Source of the DNA: Flavobacteriaceae bacterium
GTDB taxonomy: Bacteria; Bacteroidota; Bacteroidia; Flavobacteriales; Flavobacteriaceae
Direction: 5' to 3'
DNA: 32,573 bases
Assembly (NCBI GenBank): GCA_021648195.1
Contig: JAKITG010000004.1
Span: 1 to 32,573 of the forward strand
The notes beneath the pieces were generated by a model. The model ran no database searches and was not told where the DNA came from. It saw only the letters and a program-made list of their open reading frames with translations. Every line of letters begins with the position of its first letter. Position 1 is the stretch's first letter. Position numbers and translations under genes: made by a program. Positions 15,961-23,820 of this stretch are shown here, piece after piece.

Positions 15961-18900
15961 CTAACCAACTATATTTACAATCTTTCCCAGCACTACAATT
16001 ACCTTTTTAGGCGTACGCCCTTGCAATTGATCTTGAGTTTTTTCATGAGCTAGTACAGCTGCTTCTATTTCATCTTTACTTAAATCTAAAGAAAGTTCCA
16101 TCGTAAAACGCATTTTACCATTAAAAGAAATAGGGTAAATTTTTGAGCTTTCTACCAAATATATTTCTTCAAATTTAGGAAAGGCTACTGTTGAAATAGA
16201 TTCACTATTACCTAATTTATTCCATAATTCTTCGGCAATATGTGGAGCATAAGGTGAAATTAATACCAATAAGGGTTCTAAAATTTCTCTGCTTGTACAT
16301 TTCTGAGCAGTTAACTCATTTATAGCAATCATAAAGGTTGAAACCGAAGTATTGAAGGAGAAATTATCAATGTCTTCTTCTACTTTTTTGATGGTTTTAT
16401 GTAATATCTTCCACTCCTCTGCTGCAGGTTCTTTATTGGTTACATGAAAAGTACCACCTGCTCCTGTATGATACAGTTTCCATAACTTTTTAAGAAAACC
16501 ATGCACACCTGTAATACCAGCTGTATTCCAAGGTTTGGCTTGTTCTAGCGGACCTAAAAACATTTCATACAAGCGTAAACTATCTGCACCATACTGTTCA
16601 CAAATGGCATCTGGGTTGACGACGTTGTATTTTGATTTGGACATTTTTTCGACTTCGCGACCGCAAATGTATTTATCATTATCTCCATCAATAATTTCTC
16701 CTTTTTCTCCTATAAAAATAGCATCTTTATATTCAGGTCTCCATTTTTTAAAGGCTTTGATGTCTAATTCATTAGAAGCATTTACAAAAGATACATCAGT
16801 GTGAACATCATCAATTGCAAATGAAATAAAATCGTTTGATGAATAATCATTTAAAAAACTATCTTTATCAAAATGATATAAGGAAATCTCTTTGATTTTT
16901 TCTTCAACATGTTTTGGGAAACTATTGCTTTTCCAAAAATCAATTAAGGATATTAATTCAAAATTGTTTTTAAGATTAAAAGATATAAAAAATGACTTTT
17001 TATTTAAAAGTGTGGATTCCTGCCCTCCTCTTAAACTTTTATTAATTATAGGAGTAACTCTATAAACAAACGCGCTTGTTCCTAAAATCATTCCTTGGTT
17101 GATTAGCTTCTTTGCATATTCATCTACTGGTACAATGCCTTTATCAAATAAGAATTTTTGCCAAAAACGAGAGTATAATAAATGCCCTGTGGCATGCTCG
17201 CTACCGCCAATGTATAAATCTACTTCTTTCCAGTAATTTATTACTTTTTGAGAGAATATTTCATCCTCATTATGAGCATCCATATAGCGGTTAAAATAGA
17301 AGGAACTTCCTGCCCAGCCTGGCATGGTATTCAATTCTAAAGAAAACACCGTTTCATTATCTACCAACTGATTACTGACTACTGCCGACCTTTTTGTATC
17401 CCACGCCCAAACTTCGGCATTTCCCAAAGGTGGTTTTCCATCTTCGGTAGGTAGGTATTTTTCTACTTCGGGTAATTTGATAGGTAAATACTTTTTGTCT
17501 ATCATTTGTGGCATTCCATCTTTATAATAGACTGGAAATGGCTCACCCCAATAACGTTGGCGACTAAAAACAGCATCACGTAATCTATAGTTGATTTTAC
17601 CTTTTCCTTGCCCTAGTTTTTCTAGCTCATAAATAGCCAATTTGGTGGCTTTTTTATAACTTAATCCATTTAAAAAATCGCTATTTGCAATGATAGTATT
17701 TTCTTTATCAGCATAAGCTTCTTCGCTAATATCTACACTTTCAAAAATATTGGGAATATCTATATCAAAATGCTTGGCAAAATCATAATCACGTTGATCA
17801 CCACAAGGCACAGACATTACAGCTCCTGTTCCGTATCCTGCCAAGACATAATCTCCAATCCAAATAGGAATTGGTTTTTTGGTAAAAGGATGTTCTGCAT
17901 AGGCACCTGTAAACACACCTGAAATGGTCTTTACATCTGCCATTCTTTCGCGTTCGCTACGTTTTGTTGTAGCAGTTATATAAGCTTGTACCGCTTCTTT
18001 TTGTTCTGGTGTTGTAATTTGTGACACCAACTCATGTTCTGGAGCAAGAGTCATAAAACTGACTCCGAAAACGGTATCAGGTCTTGTAGTAAACACACCA
18101 ATTCTGAATTCTGAACTCTGAACTCTGAACTCAACCATCGCCCCCACAGATCTTCCAATCCAATTGGTTTGTGAATCTTTGAGCGGTTGTGGCCAGTCAA
18201 TGGTGTTTAATCCATCTAATAAACGTTGTGCATAAGCGGTAATTCGCATAGACCATTGCTTCATTTTTTTACGAACTACAGGATGTCCACCACGCTCTGA
18301 AATACCATTTATAATTTCGTCGTTAGCTAAGACTGTTCCTAGAGCTGTACACCAATTTACTTCGGTTTCTGACAAATAAGTTAAACGGTATTTTAATAAT
18401 ATTTCTTGCTGTTCTTTTTCAGAAAAGACATTCCATTGTACTGCAGTAAATTGTTGAATATCTTCATCCGCGGAAGCGTTAACTTTATCATTTCCTTCTT
18501 TATTAAATATGATTACTAAATCAGAAATATCTTCTGCTTTACCACTATCTTTATTATACCAAGAGTTGTAGAGTTGAATAAAAATCCACTGTGTCCATTT
18601 GTAATAATTGGGATCTGAAGTTCGGATTTCTCTACTCCAATCGAAAGAAAAACCTATTCCATCTAATTGACGCCTATATGTTTTAATATTAGTTTCGGTT
18701 GTAATTGCTGGGTGCTGACCTGTTTGAATAGCATATTGCTCAGCGGGTAAACCAAAACTATCGTAACCTTGGGGATGTAATACATTAAAACCTTTATGAC
18801 GTTTGTATCGTGCGTAAATATCTGAAGCAATATATCCTAAAGGATGACCGACATGTAAACCTGCTCCTGATGGATAAGGAAACATGTCTAATACATAATA

Positions 18901-18996
18901 CTTTGGTTTTTTAGAAGTATTTGAAGCTTGAAAAGTTTTATTTTCTGCCCAATATTTTTGCCATTTGACTTCTATTTCTCTATGCTTATAACTCAT
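15961..18996 (-). CDS. leuS: Leucyl-tRNA synthetase
   Basis: A 1011-residue class Ia synthetase charging tRNA-Leu. The HIGH-type motif is in PYPSGAGLHVGHPLGY near residue 40 and KMSKSKYNVV is present near 800. The editing domain shows FTTRPDTVFG. The insertion SGKAEDISDLV...NWC is typical of Bacteroidota LeuRS. Two further regions are odd: about residues 289-298 come from a 7-bp tandem repeat, and an insertion of about 84 residues (16806-17058) follows ILGTSAFVYR. Together they make it some 70 residues longer than relatives I remember (about 940). The start MSYKHREIEVKWQKYW is the conserved N-terminus; an 18-residue upstream extension is rejected because a strong promoter lies across it. Confidence 0.95.
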   Translation of the reverse strand: MSYKHREIEVKWQKYWAENKTFQASNTSKKPKYYVLDMFPYPSGAGLHVGHPLGYIASDIYARYKRHKGFNVLHPQGYDSFGLPAEQYAIQTGQHPAITTETNIKTYRRQLDGIGFSFDWSREIRTSDPNYYKWTQWIFIQLYNSWYNKDSGKAEDISDLVIIFNKEGNDKVNASADEDIQQFTAVQWNVFSEKEQQEILLKYRLTYLSETEVNWCTALGTVLANDEIINGISERGGHPVVRKKMKQWSMRITAYAQRLLDGLNTIDWPQPLKDSQTNWIGRSVGAMVEFRVQSSEFRIGVFTTRPDTVFGVSFMTLAPEHELVSQITTPEQKEAVQAYITATTKRSERERMADVKTISGVFTGAYAEHPFTKKPIPIWIGDYVLAGYGTGAVMSVPCGDQRDYDFAKHFDIDIPNIFESVDISEEAYADKENTIIANSDFLNGLSYKKATKLAIYELEKLGQGKGKINYRLRDAVFSRQRYWGEPFPVYYKDGMPQMIDKKYLPIKLPEVEKYLPTEDGKPPLGNAEVWAWDTKRSAVVSNQLVDNETVFSLELNTMPGWAGSSFYFNRYMDAHNEDEIFSQKVINYWKEVDLYIGGSEHATGHLLYSRFWQKFLFDKGIVPVDEYAKKLINQGMILGTSAFVYRVTPIINKSLRGGQESTLLNKKSFFISFNLKNNFELISLIDFWKSNSFPKHVEEKIKEISLYHFDKDSFLNDYSSNDFISFAIDDVHTDVSFVNASNELDIKAFKKWRPEYKDAIFIGEKGEIIDGDNDKYICGREVEKMSKSKYNVVNPDAICEQYGADSLRLYEMFLGPLEQAKPWNTAGITGVHGFLKKLWKLYHTGAGGTFHVTNKEPAAEEWKILHKTIKKVEEDIDNFSFNTSVSTFMIAINELTAQKCTSREILEPLLVLISPYAPHIAEELWNKLGNSESISTVAFPKFEEIYLVESSKIYPISFNGKMRFTMELSLDLSKDEIEAAVLAHEKTQDQLQGRTPKKVIVVLGKIVNIVG
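17014..17034. repeat. Repeat-like G/C segment in the leuS insertion
   Basis: On the coding strand it encodes LRGGQES inside a lineage-variable insertion. The GGATTCCTGCC half resembles one arm of dispersed TTCCTGC palindromes such as that in trpF. The second arm is missing, so this is weaker evidence than for trpF. Confidence 0.35.
18105..18132. repeat. Heptanucleotide tandem repeat inside leuS
   Basis: Four contiguous units, TGAATTC then TGAACTC three times, on the plus strand. Coding-strand translation is EFRVQSSEFR, just before the conserved editing motif FTTRPDTVFG. Since seven is not a multiple of three, loss or gain of one unit would shift the frame of an essential gene. Confidence 0.8.
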
Positions 18997-19022
18997 TATT
19001 CTTGTCTGTACTTTAAGATTGG

Positions 19023-19053
19023 CAAAGTTACATTTAAAGTAGGAAATCACAAA
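19023..19053 (-). promoter_or_regulatory. leuS promoter (TTTG-N19-TAACTTTG)
   Basis: TTTG (19050-19053), 19 bp and TAACTTTG (19023-19030) match the consensus exactly. The start site near 19017 lies about 20 bp before the leuS ATG at 18996 and downstream of the alternative upstream ATG, so it fixes the translation start. Confidence 0.75.
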
Positions 19054-19159
19054 GGAGAATATTTTCCAAAATTATTTTGAAATTCAAGTTACATTAAAAA
19101 TGACAATTTAATAAAGAGAGTAATTTACATTGCTTATTCTAATTTTAAAATTACCTATT

Positions 19160-19711
19160 CTATTCTTTTACAATAATAATAGGAACTTTCACTCTAGTCG
19201 TATCCCAAGCTAAAACCATATCAACACGCTTCCCTTTGCTCTTAAAACCTATTGAAAAAATTTCAATGGGTTCGGATTTACTTACTTTTGCTTTGACTCT
19301 GGCAACATCAAATTGTTTTTTATATTTAAACGCCCCCCATGCATCTATACTTGAACTCAAAATAAGTGTCCATTCTTTTTCTCCAGGAATAGCAAATAAT
19401 ACATAAGTTCCTGCTTTTACTTTTTTTTCACCAAAAATAACATCTTTATAAAACCTTATTTCTGTTGCTTCATTGGCACCAACACGCCAAACTTTATTAT
19501 ATGGAATTAATGATCCAAAAATATCTCTTCCTTTTTTTTGTGGCCTTCCATAAAGAACCTTTATAACTGGAGGTGAAATTTTATTAGCACGGAAATAAAC
19601 TATATCATGTGGACTTTTATCTATTTCATTAAAATTTTGAGCATTACTTGACAGGCTTAAAAAAAATGAAAGAACAAAGAATAATATGGTTTGAAAATAT
19701 ATATTTTTCAT
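19160..19711 (-). CDS. DUF2911 secreted protein (paralogue 1)
   Basis: A 183-residue exported protein with a signal peptide over about residues 1-24. DUF2911 features are clear: VLYGRPQKKGRDIFG, VWRVGANEATEIRFYKDV, KAGTYVLFAIPGEKEWTLIL and a C-terminal MVLAWDTTRV. The biochemical role of the family is unknown; many Bacteroidota encode several. It is paralogous to the gene at 20361-20909 with conserved blocks across the whole length. Both are on the minus strand and flank the plus-strand PepSY-like gene. About 30 bp upstream of its start lies a degenerate repeat A copy. Confidence 0.88.
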   Translation of the reverse strand: MKNIYFQTILFFVLSFFLSLSSNAQNFNEIDKSPHDIVYFRANKISPPVIKVLYGRPQKKGRDIFGSLIPYNKVWRVGANEATEIRFYKDVIFGEKKVKAGTYVLFAIPGEKEWTLILSSSIDAWGAFKYKKQFDVARVKAKVSKSEPIEIFSIGFKSKGKRVDMVLAWDTTRVKVPIIIVKE

Positions 19712-19746
19712 AGCAATGAATTTATTATAAAGATATAAGGCTCTTC

Positions 19747-19789
19747 AATATTAAATAAAATTAAGATTTAATGCTTTTGCAACGGTGCT
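19747..19789. repeat. Deleted copy of element A
   Basis: The left-arm sequence CAATATTAAATAAAATTAAG (compare CAATATTGAGTAAAATTAAG in the full copies) runs straight into right-end sequence GCTTTTGCAACGGT. The middle and the outermost left end are missing, so this is a decayed internal-deletion copy. Confidence 0.6.
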
Positions 19790-19863
19790 TGATATATAAA
19801 AAACGAATACTCCTATATATTATTGTTAAGCTAAATTAGTTATTACTAAAACGTTGCCTCTAA

Positions 19864-19920
19864 CTTCAAATTTCCTTTAGATTCCCTTTAGATTCTACTT
19901 AGATTCTATTTTTATATTTG
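19864..19920 (+). promoter_or_regulatory. Promoter with four 11-bp operator boxes upstream of the PepSY-like gene
   Basis: Four adjacent 11-mers, CTTCAAATTTC, CTTTAGATTCC, CTTTAGATTCT and ACTTAGATTCT (19864-19907), lie 5 bp before a -7 TATATTTG (19913-19920); no -33 TTTG is present. Direct repeats with an 11-bp period just upstream of -7 are typical of activation by OmpR/PhoB-type regulators. Two more promoters with the same boxes and spacing lie at 23672 and 23821. Confidence 0.75.
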
Positions 19921-19960
19921 GATTATAATTTATTATTAACAATTAAAAACATTTAGAATT

Positions 19961-20254
19961 ATGAAAAAGCTTATTTATTTATTAATGATTGGAGCATTTA
20001 GTTTAACTAGTACAACTATTTTTGCTCAAGAGGTAAAAGAAGCCCAAGAAACCGTTCAAGACAAAGTTGAAGTTCAATTAAGTGACTTACCAGAGGCTGT
20101 CACAAAAGCTTTAGGCGAAAACTTTGCTGGATATACTGCTGAAAAAGCTTACAAAATTATGCATAATGAAAAAGAAATTTATTACGTTTACATGGTAAAA
20201 GATGATGAATCTATTAGAGTTATTATTGATGCTGATGGTAATATACAAGAGTAA
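19961..20254 (+). CDS. Small secreted PepSY-like protein
   Basis: A 97-residue protein with a signal peptide over about residues 1-22 (cleavage near IFAQ-EV), leaving a mature part of about 75 residues. The mature part, LSDLPEAVTKALGENFAGYTAEKAYKIM followed by EIYYVYMVKDDE and VIIDADGNI, has the helix-strand-strand pattern of PepSY-like periplasmic domains; I assign this from pattern only. Such proteins in Bacteroidota often lie near OmpR-type two-component systems. Here the promoter carries four copies of the box shared with the region behind the kinase at 22386. It is likely an output of that system, possibly a periplasmic sensor or inhibitor acting back on it. A strong terminator follows. 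Confidence 0.75.
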   Translation: MKKLIYLLMIGAFSLTSTTIFAQEVKEAQETVQDKVEVQLSDLPEAVTKALGENFAGYTAEKAYKIMHNEKEIYYVYMVKDDESIRVIIDADGNIQE

Positions 20255-20313
20255 TTCTGTTTAATGTAAGATTTTGGAATAGTGTTGTATAACACTCTTA
20301 AATTAAACAAATC

Positions 20314-20350
20314 GGCACACTTTTTTTTAAAAAAAAGTGTGTCTTTTTTT
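20314..20350 (+). terminator. Intrinsic terminator of the PepSY-like gene
   Basis: Fifteen-base arms (20314-20328 and 20329-20343; one G-U pair) made of CACACTTTTTTTT and its complement are followed by T7. It lies about 60 bp after the stop. A smaller palindrome AGTGTT-GTAT-AACACT (20281-20296) precedes it. Confidence 0.85.
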
Positions 20351-20360
20351 AGACCTTATC

Positions 20361-20909
20361 TCAAATTCTATTACAAGTTTGCAACGGAATATTTACTCGT
20401 GTTGTATCCCAAGCTAAAACCATATATGTATTTTTCAACTTATGCTTAAATGCTATTGAAAAAATTTCTAATTCTTTAGCCTTTTTGGCAGAAACTTTTA
20501 TTCTAACAACATCTTTAGTTTCATCATAAAAAGATGTTCCCCATGTATCTACATTGCTATTTAAAATAATTGTCCATTCTTTTTCTCCAGGAATAGTATG
20601 TAATATATAGGTGCCTGCTTTTACAACCTTATTTCCAAATCTCACATCTTCATAAAATTTAACTTCAGTTGCTTCATTAGCTCCTGTTCTCCAAATTTTA
20701 CCATACGGAACTTGTTCACCAAACACTTCTTCACCATCCTTTTTCGGTCTTCCATAGACTACTTTTACCAATGGTTCTTGTATTTTATTTTGACGCAAAT
20801 AAGTAATGTCTGTTGGTGTTTTATCTATGTTATTAAATCTTTGAGAATACAATTGATTCTGAGAAATAAAGACATAAAAAAAAACAGTGATAAAACAAAC
20901 TTTTTTCAT
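20361..20909 (-). CDS. DUF2911 secreted protein (paralogue 2)
   Basis: A 182-residue exported protein with a signal peptide over about residues 1-22. It shares YGRPKKDGEEVFG, IWRTGANEATEVKFYEDV, KAGTYILHTIPGEKEWTIIL and MVLAWDTTRV with the paralogue at 19160-19711. The C-terminus ends with LQTCNRI instead of IIIVKE. Function is unknown. Both paralogues start within CAAT(T)GCTATGAAAAA, suggesting a duplication that included the translation start. The PepSY-like gene sits between them in the opposite direction. Confidence 0.88.
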   Translation of the reverse strand: MKKVCFITVFFYVFISQNQLYSQRFNNIDKTPTDITYLRQNKIQEPLVKVVYGRPKKDGEEVFGEQVPYGKIWRTGANEATEVKFYEDVRFGNKVVKAGTYILHTIPGEKEWTIILNSNVDTWGTSFYDETKDVVRIKVSAKKAKELEIFSIAFKHKLKNTYMVLAWDTTRVNIPLQTCNRI

Positions 20910-21481
20910 AGCAATTGATTTTAGTTGTTTAAACTGAAAAAAACATAACGTTAAATTTTTAATTTTATTTTAAATACGAAATGAATGAATTTAATTTTTT
21001 ATTCCCACTCCCTAAATTTCGGGAGGTTTAACACTCCGACGCTTGCGTCAAAATATAAAAGATGAATTCCTTTTAAATACCTCGTAGGCTTACCCCGAGA
21101 TAGTTTGCTTAAAAATGTATGTGAATAAAATTTTTCTAACTCTTACCACTACTTCATTATATGTTATCAATTATATAATTTTAAATAAATTATGTCTAAC
21201 CAAAAAATACTGTAAATTGAAATTCTTAAAAGAAGAGGCTCAATACCTTTTGAGTTTAATTTTTAATTATTTTTATAAAACGACCTGTTTGTTTGTGTTA
21301 AATTCAATTTTTTTCATAATTCTTTATTTTTTATTCTTATTTTATTATAAATTACAATTAAATTACAATTTTTCTACCCTAAGAATTACTAATTGAATCT
21401 ATTTTGCATGATTTTTTAAAAAAAAGTAAGTGATTTTTAGCTTAACACTTATAATCACAACTTTTAAATGATTTTTTATAG
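20910..21481. other. Gap without a supported gene
   Basis: Very AT-rich except for a short G/C patch at 21003-21110 holding CTCCC/GGGAG (21008-21025), the hairpin GACGC-TT-GCGTC (21038-21049) and CCTCGTAGGCTTACCCCGAG. These look like repeat remnants. A 93-codon open frame (21115-21396) is hydrophobic and low-complexity and I do not accept it as a gene. Confidence 0.5.
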
Positions 21482-21489
21482 TATATTTG
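21482..21489 (+). promoter_or_regulatory. -7 element (TATATTTG) of a possible small transcript
   Basis: Exact TAnnTTTG match about 120 bp before an intrinsic terminator. No TTTG at the -33 position and no CTTTAGA boxes upstream, so it does not belong to the promoter group at 19864, 23672 and 23821. Confidence 0.45.
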
Positions 21490-21494
21490 CATTT

Positions 21495-21643
21495 GAACTC
21501 ACTCAGAGAATTAACATTATACTGACTCGTACAATTTTAAAATGAGTATAGAAACATTAAAAATGTAATTACCAATTATAAAAAAATATTATTTTTATTT
21601 GAGTTGACAAAAGCTCTTCTTTAACTTTTAAGAAGGGCTTTTT
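21495..21643 (+). ncRNA. Candidate small RNA upstream of the response regulator
   Basis: About 150 nt from the -7 element at 21482 to the terminator at 21611-21643. The longest ATG frame is eight codons (MSIETLKM). It ends before the regulator's own -7 box at 21672, so it could be a separate RNA or a leader with a terminator for the two-component operon. Ends are estimated. Confidence 0.4.
21611..21643 (+). terminator. Intrinsic terminator upstream of the response regulator
   Basis: AAGCTCTTCTT (21611-21621) pairs with AAGAAGGGCTT (21630-21640), one G-U pair, followed by TTT giving a T5 run. Its AAGC...GGGCTT base resembles the terminators at 23762 and 24021. Confidence 0.8.
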
Positions 21644-21671
21644 CATTTTACGATATGTCATTTTAAAACAC

Positions 21672-21679
21672 TATTTTTG
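21672..21679 (+). promoter_or_regulatory. -7 element of the two-component operon
   Basis: TATTTTTG matches TAnnTTTG, 32 bp before the ATG of the response regulator. No clear -33 box and no CTTTAGA boxes, so there is no sign of autoregulation through the same operator. Confidence 0.45.
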
Positions 21680-21711
21680 TATAATCACTTAATAATTAAT
21701 TCAACATACAA

Positions 21712-22389
21712 ATGAAAATTCTAATTGTAGAAGATGAAATAGAACTACTTAACTCCATGAGTAGTTTCTTGCAAAAAGGAGATTTTGTATGCGAAACATC
21801 ATCAACTTTTTTTGAAGCCGAAGATAAATTCATTTCCTATAATTATGACGTTATCATATTAGATATAAATTTACCTGATGGAAATGGCTTGGATCTTTTA
21901 AAACAAATTAAAAAAACCAAACCAGAAACTGGTGTTCTAATAGTTTCTGCAAAAGACTCATTAGATGATAAATTAAAAGGATTGGATTTAGGAGCAGATG
22001 ACTATATTACTAAACCTTTTCATTTAGCCGAATTAAACTCAAGAGTAAATTCCATCATTAGACGAAGAAAATTTGAAGGAAATGAGAAAATCACCTTCAA
22101 TGAAATTGAAATAAATCCTGATGCAAAAACGGTAATAGCAAATCAAAAAATAATAGAATTAACCAAAAAAGAGTATTATTTACTTTTATATTTCATTACC
22201 AATAAAAACAGAGTTTTAACAAAAGAAGCTATTGCCGAACATTTATGGGGAGATAATATTGATTTGGTTGATAATTTCGACTTTATTTATACTCATATGA
22301 GAAATTTAAGAAAAAAAATAAAGGAAACTGGCGCTAGTGATTATTTAAAAACTATTTATGGTCTTGGCTATAAATTTAGCGACCAATGA
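21712..22389 (+). CDS. OmpR/PhoB-family response regulator
   Basis: A 225-residue regulator. The receiver domain (about 1-118) has the acidic pair Glu7-Asp8, phospho-acceptor Asp51 in IILDINLPDG, Ser79 in LIVSAKDS and Lys101 in DYITKPF. The DNA-binding winged helix (about 128-225) shows LTKKEYYLLLYFITN, LTKEAIAEHLWG and the wing IKTIYGLGYKF. Regulators of this class bind direct repeats with about an 11-bp period. Three promoters nearby carry such repeats (19864, 23672, 23821), making it their likely activator. Its TGA overlaps the kinase ATG (ATGA), so the two are coupled. Confidence 0.94.
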   Translation: MKILIVEDEIELLNSMSSFLQKGDFVCETSSTFFEAEDKFISYNYDVIILDINLPDGNGLDLLKQIKKTKPETGVLIVSAKDSLDDKLKGLDLGADDYITKPFHLAELNSRVNSIIRRRKFEGNEKITFNEIEINPDAKTVIANQKIIELTKKEYYLLLYFITNKNRVLTKEAIAEHLWGDNIDLVDNFDFIYTHMRNLRKKIKETGASDYLKTIYGLGYKFSDQ

Positions 22390-23633
22390 GGTTAATTCAA
22401 AAATCAAAACAAACTTATATAATTTATTCAATAATAATTTTTATTGTTTCTAGTATTGTCATTTTCTTTACTTTAAAAAATGTTTTTACAGAAAAACAAG
22501 ATGAAAGACTAAATTTTCACAAAGAACTTATTGCTAAAAAAATAAAATACGACTACCCTTTGCCCATTTTTGAAGTCGATGATTTTGAAAGTAAAACTCA
22601 CATAAAAGACACTTTATATTATAAAGATACTACATTTTTACATATTGTAAATGGTGTAGAAGTACGCGAAAGATATAGACAACTTACCTCCTATGAGACC
22701 TTACATGGCAAAACCTATAAAATAATAACGCGAGATTCTCAAGTTAAAAATGAAGATTTTATTTTAGTAATTACAATATCAGTTGCTATTGTTATTTTTT
22801 TATTAATTTTAACTATATTTCTTGCAAATACAATCGTTTTAAAAAATGCTTTGCATCCATTTTATGAAAACTTAGAAATTTTAAAAAACTTTTCTGTAGA
22901 AAACAATCAGCCTATTTTCTTACAAGAATCAGAAATTGATGAATTTCAAGAATTAAACTCTTCCTTAATAAAATTAACAAACAAAATTAATTCTGATTTT
23001 AATAATCTAAAAGAGTTTACAGAAAATGCTTCACACGAAATGCAAACTCCATTGGCAATCATGCAATCAAAATCTGAATTACTAATGCAATCAGAAGGCT
23101 TAAACAGCTCACAGAAAAAACAAATAAAATCTATTTATTTAGCCACGCAACGTTTATCTAAGCTCAATAAAACTCTACTTTTACTTTCTAAAATTGAAAA
23201 TCAGCAGTTTAGTGAAAAAGAAGATATTTCAATTAACAAAACCATTGACAGACAACTTGAAATTTTTGAAGATTTCATAGACAATAAAAAAATTAAAATA
23301 ACTAAAAAATATACTGAAAATGTAATAAAACCTACTAATTCAATGCTCTTTGATATGGTAATTTCTAATTTAATAAGCAATGCCATTAAACACAACTTCA
23401 AAGGAGGAAATATTAACATCACAACCTCTAATGACTTTATTACTTTTTCCAATTCTGGAGAAGCACTCAAGCTCTCTTCGAAATCTTTATTTGAAAGATT
23501 TAAAAAAGAAAGTAACTCATCAGACTCTTTCGGACTAGGTCTTGCTATTGTAAAAAAAGTTTGCAATCTGAATGATTGGAAAATAGAGCATAATTACATT
23601 GAAAATCAACATAATTTTTCTATCTATTTTTAA
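22386..23633 (+). CDS. Membrane sensor histidine kinase partner
   Basis: A 415-residue kinase. Membrane helices lie at about 11-30 and 126-150, bounding an extracytoplasmic sensor of about 95 residues that is rich in charged and aromatic residues. The phospho-acceptor is His217 in ENASHEMQTPL, the N box NLISNAIKHN and the G2 box FGLGLAIVKK. The G1 position reads TFSNSGEAL in place of DxGxG, a variant I have seen in Bacteroidota kinases. No clear HAMP domain separates helix 2 from the dimerisation helix. The signal is unknown; the PepSY-like and DUF2911 neighbours suggest envelope conditions. Confidence 0.92.
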   Translation: MRLIQKSKQTYIIYSIIIFIVSSIVIFFTLKNVFTEKQDERLNFHKELIAKKIKYDYPLPIFEVDDFESKTHIKDTLYYKDTTFLHIVNGVEVRERYRQLTSYETLHGKTYKIITRDSQVKNEDFILVITISVAIVIFLLILTIFLANTIVLKNALHPFYENLEILKNFSVENNQPIFLQESEIDEFQELNSSLIKLTNKINSDFNNLKEFTENASHEMQTPLAIMQSKSELLMQSEGLNSSQKKQIKSIYLATQRLSKLNKTLLLLSKIENQQFSEKEDISINKTIDRQLEIFEDFIDNKKIKITKKYTENVIKPTNSMLFDMVISNLISNAIKHNFKGGNINITTSNDFITFSNSGEALKLSSKSLFERFKKESNSSDSFGLGLAIVKKVCNLNDWKIEHNYIENQHNFSIYF

Positions 23634-23671
23634 TAAAAATTAAGTATTCATAAACAAAAATTTACAACGAA

Positions 23672-23706
23672 CTTCAGATTTACTTTAGATTTTATAAATA
23701 TATTTA
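23672..23706 (+). promoter_or_regulatory. Promoter with two 11-bp operator boxes (first unit behind the kinase)
   Basis: CTTCAGATTTA (23672-23682) and CTTTAGATTTT (23683-23693) are followed after 5 bp by TATATTTA (23699-23706), one base off TAnnTTTG. Box order and spacing to -7 equal those at 19886-19920 and 23821-23855. Confidence 0.7.
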
Positions 23707-23711
23707 CGGTA

Positions 23712-23792
23712 TTCTAAATTATGTTAACAACATCTATTTGAATACTTTAATTTGCGTAAATAAGCCTATTATGACGCTCATAATGGGCTTTT
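23712..23792 (+). ncRNA. Candidate regulated small RNA 1
   Basis: About 80 nt between the operator-promoter at 23672-23706 and an intrinsic terminator. It contains a self-complementary ATGTT-AAC-AACAT and only a six-codon ATG frame (23721-23741). No protein is likely. I infer a short regulatory RNA made when the adjacent response regulator is active. The 5' end is estimated from the -7 box. Confidence 0.5.
23762..23792 (+). terminator. Terminator of candidate small RNA 1
   Basis: AAGCCTATTATG (23762-23773) pairs with CATAATGGGCTT (23779-23790), 12 pairs with one G-U, and the run CTTTT follows. The T-run is short, so termination may be partial. Confidence 0.7.
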
Positions 23793-23820
23793 AAAAACTT
23801 TTTAAAAAAACTAAGTGAAA

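Noticed and set aside
18997-19050. Upstream ATG extending leuS by 18 residues
   Set aside because: The conserved LeuRS N-terminus starts at 18996, and an exact TTTG-N19-TAnnTTTG promoter overlaps the extension, so it is not transcribed as coding sequence.
21115-21396. 93-codon plus-strand ORF with hydrophobic product
   Set aside because: Low-complexity Phe/Leu/Ile/Tyr/Lys sequence as expected from AT-rich DNA, no promoter or family resemblance, and it lies in a gap with repeat remnants.
21604-21609. TTGACA resembling a sigma-70 -35 box
   Set aside because: Bacteroidota use TTTG/TAnnTTTG promoters, and it is the flank of a terminator stem.
23721-23741. Six-codon frame as a leader peptide of an attenuator
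   Set aside because: It has no run of one amino acid's codons and no structural gene follows the terminator before the next promoter.
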